A stretch of 11,126 bases of DNA from an uncultured Alistipes sp. (GTDB lineage Bacteria; Bacteroidota; Bacteroidia; Bacteroidales; Rikenellaceae). Numbering within the stretch: position 1 is the first letter of the stretch; the number at the start of each line of letters is the position of its first letter. The position numbers and the translations under genes are program-made. Below, piece by piece: positions 6,590 through 11,126 of this stretch. Where the stretch lies: NCBI GenBank assembly GCA_937911745.1, contig CALDPX010000083.1, positions 1 to 11,126 on the forward strand, given 5' to 3'. The notes beneath the pieces are model-generated. The model was not told the origin of the DNA. It made no database searches and saw only the letters and a program-made list of their open reading frames with translations.

Positions 6590-7132
6590 ATGAGTAGCAA
6601 AATCAAATTCAGCATAGACCGCAAGAGTGCGGGCGAGGGTGAGTATGTTACCCTCTCGTGGGACTGTGGAATGCCCGACTCGGCAACCCTCACCATCGAA
6701 AACGGCTATCGCACCTCGCGCCTGCAACTACCCGACAGTGGCAGTCGCACCGTTCTCATAGAGAAATCGAAGGGCAAGACCACCTTTCGACTTGCCGCCA
6801 CTTGGGGCACCCGAAAGGAGGTCAGCGAACTCTCCGTAAAGGTCAAAAACCTCAAAACCATACGCGCCAAGGCGTATCGTCCCAAGCGAGGCAAAACCCT
6901 CTCGTTTAGGGAGTTATGGGGGCGTATTGTATCGTGGTGGCGTAGTTTTACAGGCAGGCTCTCTTACGCTTGGCGTGTGATGCCACCTCGCCAAAAGCGC
7001 ATCTACAAAATTGTGCTCATCGTTCTGGCAATAATGTGGGCGGGCAGTGCGTGGCGCAATGCGGGCTACCGCGCAGGTTACGAGCAAGCCCTGCGCGACC
7101 AGCAGCGTATTGAGACGACACACTCTTTGTAG
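6590..7132 (+). CDS. Unknown protein with beta-rich N-terminal domain and one TM segment
   Basis: The 180-residue product is not one I can name. Residues 5-88 alternate hydrophobic and polar positions in short strands (for example EYVTLSWDC and ATLTIENGY), resembling an immunoglobulin-like fold. A basic, Trp-rich linker at 93-138 includes RELWGRIVSWW. One TM segment lies at about 138-155, followed by a short tail with AGYEQALRDQQ. There is no N-terminal signal peptide, so the beta domain probably faces the cytoplasm while the tail crosses the membrane; this topology is inference. It stands alone on the plus strand, divergent from the exbB operon and convergent with the acyltransferase. The start at 6590 follows an AC-rich leader. 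Confidence 0.75.
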   Translation: MSSKIKFSIDRKSAGEGEYVTLSWDCGMPDSATLTIENGYRTSRLQLPDSGSRTVLIEKSKGKTTFRLAATWGTRKEVSELSVKVKNLKTIRAKAYRPKRGKTLSFRELWGRIVSWWRSFTGRLSYAWRVMPPRQKRIYKIVLIVLAIMWAGSAWRNAGYRAGYEQALRDQQRIETTHSL

Positions 7133-7150
7133 CGGCGGTTTACACAAAAC

Positions 7151-7189
7151 GACAACGCCGTCGGTTGACCATCAACCGGCGGCGTTGTC
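7151..7189 (-). terminator. Terminator hairpin between convergent genes
   Basis: An 18-bp stem (7151-7168 with 7172-7189) has a 3-nt loop and a single G-T wobble. It lies 18 bp past the plus-strand stop and 18 bp past the acyltransferase stop. On the minus strand it is followed by GTTTTGTG, and on the plus strand by ATACTATC, so it fits best as the acyltransferase terminator. It may also block plus-strand read-through. Confidence 0.8.
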
Positions 7190-7206
7190 ATACTATCAAG
7201 CGGTGT

Positions 7207-8577
7207 TTATCCTATCACTTCTCGCAACTCCTTATAGAGTTTCAGGCGGCGGATGGCGAGTTTTTTGGTCGCCTTCTTATCGCCAAAGACAAAGCGTGCG
7301 TAGCCGAGCCACTTCTGCGCCCAGCGCAAATAGTTCGAGGCGAAAATCATCATCAGCGGGAAGCCCACAAGGTATCCCACAGCCGAGAGCCACGCACCAC
7401 TGCAAAGCATCACAATGGTGGGCACCAAGCCAAACAGCGGATAGGTTACCAACAGCGTGACAGCCAAGTTGATAGAGCCCCTAAACTGTTTGTCCTTAAT
7501 GAAGAAGTGGTTAACCAGCAGCGGAAACAGAAAGACTGCCCAAGTGGCACCAATCGAGGTGCCGAAGAGTGGTAACAAAAGTAGCATCGCGAGTGTGAAA
7601 AGTGCAAACTCTCCAACGCTCCTCTTGCGCTCGAAGAGCCACTCTCTGATGCCCATTTTGCGTATCTTGCGGGCAACATCCTTGCTCTCATCAAAGAGTC
7701 GTTGCATCTCCTCGGGGTGTTGCTCTTTTGCCTCGGCAAGAGTCCTCACAAGGTGCTTGTCAGCCTCCAACTTGGCGGGCAGGTAGTGGGGGTTGAGCGA
7801 GAGCCTCTCGGCATACTCCCTACCAAAAGCACCCTCCCTCAGGAAGTCGATAGCCTCGTAGTTGTCGAGGTCCTCAACATTGAGCATCATACCCTCAATC
7901 TGCTCTCTCACAAGGTCGTTGACCTTGCTCATAACGCCTCTTGGGTCCTCCTTATACTCCTCGTAGTAGGGCGAGAGGGCTATGGGTTCGCCAAAGAGAA
8001 TCATCATATCCTCCCTCGGCAGGCGGTAATGCGAGTAGTGGTTAGCGGTGGGCATAACATAGACCTCGCGGTCGAAATTCGCCTCCTCGGCAGCACCGAA
8101 AGCCATTTTAAGATACGCCTGCGAGAATGCTCCGAGCCAGCGTTTGTTTTGGTGTTGTCCCTCGGGGTAGAGCACCACCGTTTCTCCGTGTGAGAGCGAC
8201 TTGGCGACCTCCTCCAAGGTGCCCTTATTCTTTGCCACGCCCTTCACACCGTCAAACTTGGCGCGGTAGGTTGGCAATGCTCCCAAGCCACGAATAATCT
8301 TGGCTAAAAACGGGTTTTGGAAGACACTCGCACGAGCCAAAAAGCGAGGTTTCCTATCCGAAAGGATAAAAACCAATGCCAGAGGGTCTATAAGGCAGTT
8401 TTGGTGGTTCGACACAAGTACCACGGGCGTTCCATCCTCGGGCATACGCTCCCTATTCACTGCCCAAAAGTGGCGGAAGTAGATAGGGTGGTTTACAAAC
8501 GATAGGTAGCGGCGCAGCATCCTTGCTGCCCAGCCTCTATTGCGAGGTTTTAGTGTAGTTTCTCTCTCCCTTTCCAT
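7207..8577 (-). CDS. PlsC-type 1-acyl-sn-glycerol-3-phosphate acyltransferase family protein with membrane C-terminus
   Basis: This 456-residue protein has an N-terminal lysophospholipid acyltransferase domain and a hydrophobic C-terminal half. The catalytic motif is SNHQNCLIDPLAL, with His58 and Asp64. Motif II-like FLARASVFQNPF lies at 79-90, motif III VLYPEGQHQN at 135-144, and motif IV-like VMPTANHYSHY at 174-184. The His-Asp spacing is H-X5-D rather than the textbook H-X4-D. About four TM segments fall between roughly 320 and 430. The family acylates lysophosphatidate or other lysolipids at the inner membrane, and the C-terminal membrane part is longer than in E. coli PlsC. It follows the kinase-like gene after 7 bp, so the two are likely co-transcribed. 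The exact acyl acceptor cannot be told. Confidence 0.88.
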   Translation of the reverse strand: MERERETTLKPRNRGWAARMLRRYLSFVNHPIYFRHFWAVNRERMPEDGTPVVLVSNHQNCLIDPLALVFILSDRKPRFLARASVFQNPFLAKIIRGLGALPTYRAKFDGVKGVAKNKGTLEEVAKSLSHGETVVLYPEGQHQNKRWLGAFSQAYLKMAFGAAEEANFDREVYVMPTANHYSHYRLPREDMMILFGEPIALSPYYEEYKEDPRGVMSKVNDLVREQIEGMMLNVEDLDNYEAIDFLREGAFGREYAERLSLNPHYLPAKLEADKHLVRTLAEAKEQHPEEMQRLFDESKDVARKIRKMGIREWLFERKRSVGEFALFTLAMLLLLPLFGTSIGATWAVFLFPLLVNHFFIKDKQFRGSINLAVTLLVTYPLFGLVPTIVMLCSGAWLSAVGYLVGFPLMMIFASNYLRWAQKWLGYARFVFGDKKATKKLAIRRLKLYKELREVIG

Positions 8578-8584
8578 ATTTCAA

Positions 8585-9211
8585 CTATCTTATTTTGAGG
8601 GTTTTACCCCCCCCCATTGCGATTTTTTCAACAATATCGACACAGCCCTCAATGCCCAACTTCGAGGAGTTGAGGCACAGGTCGTAGCTCTCGGCTGCGC
8701 CCCAGGTCTTGAAGGTGTAGTAGTTGTAGTAGGCGGCACGTTTGCGCTCGGTAGCCGCAATCCACGCGCGGCACTCCTTCTCGCATTTGTCGCACTCCTT
8801 CATAAGTCGTCCAATCCTATCCTCCATCGAAGCGGTAACAAAGACACTCAACACATCCTCCCTCTCTCTGAGGACGTAGTCGGCGCATCTGCCCACAAAG
8901 ATACACGAGCCCCTATCAGCCAAGTTCTCGATAGTCTGGCTCTGGATGGCAAAGAGTCTGTCGTTGTTGATATACCCCGGGGTGCTCATAGCACCAAAAG
9001 ACCAAATGCCCGTACCAAGAGGTGTAAGGTTGCCTCCGTGCTCGTCAGCCTTCTCGAACAATTCGGCTGCTATGCCACTCTGTTTTGCTGCCTCGTTGAT
9101 AATCTCGCGGTTGTAGACGGGCACATCCAACCTGCGCCCCAACTCCTCGGCAAGAGCCTTACCACCTGCACCCAACTGGCGACCTATGGTTATCACAAAC
9201 TTCTTCTCCAT
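8585..9211 (-). CDS. Cytidylate kinase-like family protein
   Basis: This 208-residue protein has a P-loop-type start, VITIGRQLGAGGKALAEELG (6-25), followed by VYNREIINEAAKQSG (32-46), the layout of the cytidylate-kinase-like family (AAA-type NMP kinase fold). A central CIFVGRCADYVL (103-114) and a C-terminal YYNYYTFKTWG with SYDLCLNSSKLG (161-186) are also typical. By family it would be a nucleotide kinase, but these proteins are distinct from the essential Cmk and their substrate is not established to my knowledge. The last residues are encoded by a G9 homopolymer (minus strand of 8607-8615), reading MGGGKTLKIR. It is 7 bp upstream of the acyltransferase. Its leader carries the hairpin and 18-nt box shared with the MATE gene. 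Confidence 0.85.
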   Translation of the reverse strand: MEKKFVITIGRQLGAGGKALAEELGRRLDVPVYNREIINEAAKQSGIAAELFEKADEHGGNLTPLGTGIWSFGAMSTPGYINNDRLFAIQSQTIENLADRGSCIFVGRCADYVLREREDVLSVFVTASMEDRIGRLMKECDKCEKECRAWIAATERKRAAYYNYYTFKTWGAAESYDLCLNSSKLGIEGCVDIVEKIAMGGGKTLKIR

Positions 9212-9233
9212 ATTGTTTTGTTTTTCTTTCTTC

Positions 9234-9273
9234 GCGACTTTTTATAAAAAGTCGCCCAAAAATTTTTAGTGCA
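9234..9273 (-). promoter_or_regulatory. Palindrome plus 18-nt box in the leader of the kinase-like gene
   Basis: A near-perfect palindrome with arms GCGACTTTTT and AAAAAGTCGC (9234-9255) ends 23 bp upstream of the start codon. Immediately beyond it is CCAAAAATTTTTAGTGCA (9256-9273). The MATE gene leader has the same palindrome type and CCAAAAACTTTTAGTACA (11056-11073), 16 of 18 identical. The shared order, box then palindrome then A-rich leader then ATG, suggests a common dispersed leader element. It may affect transcription or translation, but that is inference. Confidence 0.65.
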
Positions 9274-9276
9274 GAC

Positions 9277-9408
9277 TTTTCGGTGAGGTGTGGCTATCTT
9301 TCGCAGATAGTCTGGCAGTCGAACTGCCAGCCCACCATCAAACGAGTTTGAGTGGGCTGACACTTCGCCCGCCTCTCTCCTTCGGAGAGCATCACACCTC
9401 CCCGAAAA
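9277..9408. ncRNA. Candidate multibranched structured element
   Basis: A closing stem of 7 bp (TTTTCGG 9277-9283 with CCGAAAA 9402-9408), one mismatch, then 8 bp (GAGGTGTG 9285-9292 with CACACCTC 9393-9400) encloses four consecutive hairpins. These are 9294-9299/9305-9310 (6 bp), 9312-9319/9323-9330 (8 bp), CCCAC plus TCAAA at 9331-9342 with TTTGA plus GTGGG at 9347-9356, and 9375-9380/9384-9389 (6 bp). Nearly all bases fall in stems. It lies between the MATE 3' end and the kinase-like gene, and it can fold on either strand. No tRNA features are present. It may be a leader RNA of the kinase-like gene or a dispersed palindromic repeat. Function is unknown. Confidence 0.5.
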
Positions 9409-9428
9409 AGCCTTCTCTCAAACTCCCA

Positions 9429-9512
9429 CATATGCCCTATATGCCTTATAAGTCCTATGAGCCTTATAAGACTTAGGACTATTGACGTTAGACCTTAGAC
9501 GTTAGACCAAAA
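9429..9512 (+). repeat. 9-mer/7-mer tandem cassette, copy 2
   Basis: Five degenerate 9-bp units (9429-9473; CATATGCCC, TATATGCCT, TATAAGTCC, TATGAGCCT, TATAAGACT) are followed by TAGGACTATT (9474-9483), three 7-mers GACGTTA, GACCTTA, GACGTTA (9484-9504) and GACCAAAA (9505-9512). Unit count, spacer and end match copy 1 at 3531-3614 exactly, while the 9-mers have diverged. Confidence 0.85.
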
Positions 9513-9526
9513 GTTCTCAACTCTCA

Positions 9527-9547
9527 ATTTTGAATTTTGAATTTTGA
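9527..9547 (+). repeat. Short 7-bp tandem repeat at the MATE 3' end
   Basis: Three exact ATTTTGA units are followed by a degenerate fourth (ATTCTCA, 9548-9554) whose last three bases are the complement of the MATE stop codon. The array therefore abuts and slightly overlaps the coding end. It contains GAATTTTGAATTC-type small palindromes but no convincing terminator. Confidence 0.75.
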
Positions 9548-9551
9548 ATTC

Positions 9552-10973
9552 TCAATCCTCCTCCACGCCCTTGAAGCCTATGGTCGAGGGCGACTTCTTG
9601 AATTTGCGGACAAGTCCTACAATGAGCACCGCCGCGACAATCGTAGCGATAGCATCCGAGATAGGCAGAGCCATCCACACGCCCTCGATGCCAAACCACA
9701 GAGGCACCACAATAAGGCAGGGGATAAGGAACAGCACCTGGCGCGAGAGCGACAAGAAGATAGCCTTATTTGCCATACCGATACTCTGGAAGAAGTTCGA
9801 TGCAACCATCTGGAAGCCCACAATGGGGAATGCAGCAACGGCAATGGTAAAACCTCTGGCGGCTATCTCTATCATCGTCTGCTCGTTAGCAAAGAGTCTT
9901 ACGGCGACTTCGGGGATGAAAGTGCCCACCACAAACGCCAAGCAAACGGTAAGGGTTGCCCACAGGACCGTCTTCCAAAAGACCGACATAACGCGGTCGT
10001 ACTTACCCGCACCATAGTTATAGCCCGCAATGGGTTGCATACCCTGGTTGAAGCCCATAACAACCATCACAAAGAGGAATATAATCCTATTTACAATGCC
10101 GTATGCGCCAATAGCCAAGTCACCAACACCCTCGCCCATCTGGTCGCCGTAGCGTCTTAGCTGGTTGTTGATAAGCAGCACCACAAAGCACGAAGCCATA
10201 TTCATCAAGAAGGGCGACAAGCCAATTTTGAGCGACTCGCGAGCAATTTTATTGTCGTAGGTAAATACTTTGCCATCCTCAAAGTGGAGCACATCTTCCC
10301 TCTTGAAGAGCAGGCGCAGTTGCCACACAAGCGACACCGTCTGAGCCAACACCGTAGCGATAGCCGCACCCTTAATACCCATATCAAAGACAAAGATGAA
10401 CAGTGGGTCCAAAATGGTGTTGAGCACCACCGTCAATATCGTAAGCCACATAGCCACCTTAGGTCTGCCCGCAGCCCTCATAACGGCATTCAAACCCAAA
10501 TAGAGGTGGGTGACAACATTACCAATGAGGATATAAATCATATACTCCCTGGCGTAGCCGATAGTATTGTCGCTCGCGCCAAAGAAGTACAAAATGGGGT
10601 CCAAGAATGCCAAGCCGAAAATCATCAGCAGCACACCCAGGACCACATTCATAGTCATAACATTTCCCAGCACCCTACGCGCCATACCGTAGTTCTTCTG
10701 CCCCAGCAGCATCGACACCAACGCCGAAGCACCAACGCCCACCAACGAACCAAAAGCCGCTGAGATGTTCATCAGCGGGAATGTTACCGCCAAGCCCGAA
10801 ATAGCCAGCGAACCCACGCCCTGACCAATAAATATACTGTCGACCATATTGTAAAGCGAAGATGCCGTCATTGCAATAATCGCCGGCACAGCATATTTCC
10901 TCAGTAACCTACCAATACTCTCCTCCCCCAACTCCGTAGGGGCAGCCTTCTCTATATTCTTCTCTTCTTTCAT
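9552..10973 (-). CDS. MATE-family efflux transporter
   Basis: With the start chosen at 10973 this is a 473-residue, roughly twelve-TM protein of the multidrug and toxic compound extrusion family. These are inner-membrane antiporters that export drugs or metabolites against Na+ or H+. Typical features are the early GRLLRKYAVPAIIAMTASSLYNMVDSIF-like region (split here: GRLLRKYAVP, then SLYNMVDSIFIGQGVG), GASALVSMLLGQKN, and the mid-protein PIAGYNYGAGKYDRV that opens the second half. Length is normal for MATE (about 450). An in-frame ATG at 11081 would add 36 Lys-rich residues encoded by the palindromic leader element; I reject it, because the ATG at 10973 begins directly before the family's usual N-terminus. 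It has its own leader and is separated from the next gene by a repeat-rich gap. Substrate unknown. Confidence 0.9.
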   Translation of the reverse strand: MKEEKNIEKAAPTELGEESIGRLLRKYAVPAIIAMTASSLYNMVDSIFIGQGVGSLAISGLAVTFPLMNISAAFGSLVGVGASALVSMLLGQKNYGMARRVLGNVMTMNVVLGVLLMIFGLAFLDPILYFFGASDNTIGYAREYMIYILIGNVVTHLYLGLNAVMRAAGRPKVAMWLTILTVVLNTILDPLFIFVFDMGIKGAAIATVLAQTVSLVWQLRLLFKREDVLHFEDGKVFTYDNKIARESLKIGLSPFLMNMASCFVVLLINNQLRRYGDQMGEGVGDLAIGAYGIVNRIIFLFVMVVMGFNQGMQPIAGYNYGAGKYDRVMSVFWKTVLWATLTVCLAFVVGTFIPEVAVRLFANEQTMIEIAARGFTIAVAAFPIVGFQMVASNFFQSIGMANKAIFLSLSRQVLFLIPCLIVVPLWFGIEGVWMALPISDAIATIVAAVLIVGLVRKFKKSPSTIGFKGVEED

Positions 10974-11002
10974 TCTTTTTTTGCTTTTCGCGTCTTTCTT
11001 TT

Positions 11003-11073
11003 GCGACTTTTTGTAAAAAGTCGCCTTTTTCGCACCTTTTTGTAAAAAGGTGCTACCAAAAACTTTTAGTACA
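11003..11073 (-). promoter_or_regulatory. Palindrome pair plus 18-nt box in the MATE leader
   Basis: Two 22-bp palindromes (11003-11024 with GCGACTTTTT arms; 11032-11053 with GCACCTTTTT arms) are joined by CTTTTTC. They are followed by the box CCAAAAACTTTTAGTACA (11056-11073). The palindrome pair is the reverse complement of 1-52 apart from one base in the spacer. In the MATE transcript direction the order is box, GGTGC palindrome, GTCGC palindrome, A-rich leader, ATG. A small hairpin TGGCT/AGCCA lies at the window edge (11113-11126). Confidence 0.7.
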
Positions 11074-11126
11074 CCAACCAATCGTGGTACTACCTACCGC
11101 TTTGCTTAGGAGTGGCTTCGGAGCCA

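Noticed and set aside
6458..6727. Minus-strand open frame of 89 codons between exbB and the unknown plus-strand gene
   Set aside because: Its first half is antisense to the plus-strand gene, it has no domain, and it would run into the exbB promoter region.
9277..9408. tRNA or tmRNA, because of the cloverleaf-like fold
   Set aside because: No anticodon-arm, T-loop or acceptor-stem signature is present, and the number and size of hairpins do not fit.
9288..9476. Short plus-strand open frame containing Pro-Tyr-Lys-like repeats
   Set aside because: The repeats come from the 9-bp tandem units, and the upstream part comes from the multibranched element. Copy 1 of the cassette is not in an equivalent reading frame of any gene.

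Overview
The window looks chromosomal and comes from a member of the Bacteroidales; a Rikenellaceae/Alistipes-like or Prevotella-like relative is plausible, but the genus is inference. Reasons: three perfect copies of the Bacteroidetes -7 promoter box (TATCTTTG, fitting TAnnTTTG) upstream of genes, start codons without a clear Shine-Dalgarno sequence, a phosphoglycerate kinase of 421 residues with a Glu/Lys-rich insertion, and an ExbB / four-TM protein / ExbD / ExbD cluster of the kind common in this phylum. No phage, plasmid, transposase, CRISPR, rRNA or tRNA gene is visible.

Layout. 64-1771 (minus): kbl (glycine C-acetyltransferase) followed by queD (6-carboxytetrahydropterin synthase), with a hairpin between them. 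kbl is divergent from pgk (1982-3247, plus), and both have a TATCTTTG box in the shared 210-bp gap. 3248-3928 is a 680-bp gene-free stretch packed with hairpins and a tandem-repeat cassette. 3929-6266 (minus) is an inner-membrane energy-transduction operon: exbB, a four-TM protein of unknown function, exbD and a second exbD, ending in a 19-bp terminator stem. 6590-7132 (plus) is an unknown protein with a beta-rich N-terminus and one TM segment. It converges on 7207-9211 (minus), where a cytidylate-kinase-like P-loop protein precedes a PlsC-type acyltransferase with a membrane C-terminus. 9212-9551 is a second repeat-rich gap. 9552-10973 (minus) is a MATE-family efflux transporter.

The protein-coding genes are mostly familiar housekeeping or membrane genes. 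The unusual content is intergenic: (i) near-perfect 22-bp palindromes at 1-52, 9234-9255 and 11003-11053, two of which sit in the leaders of the kinase-like and MATE genes next to a shared 18-nt box; (ii) two copies of a cassette made of five 9-mers, a fixed 10-mer, three 7-mers and GACCAAAA, about 5.9 kb apart; (iii) a small hairpin motif seen three times with a compensatory base-pair change; (iv) a multibranched foldable element at 9277-9408 closed by a long stem. These look like dispersed structured repeat families. Whether any is a functional RNA or regulatory element cannot be decided from this window alone.
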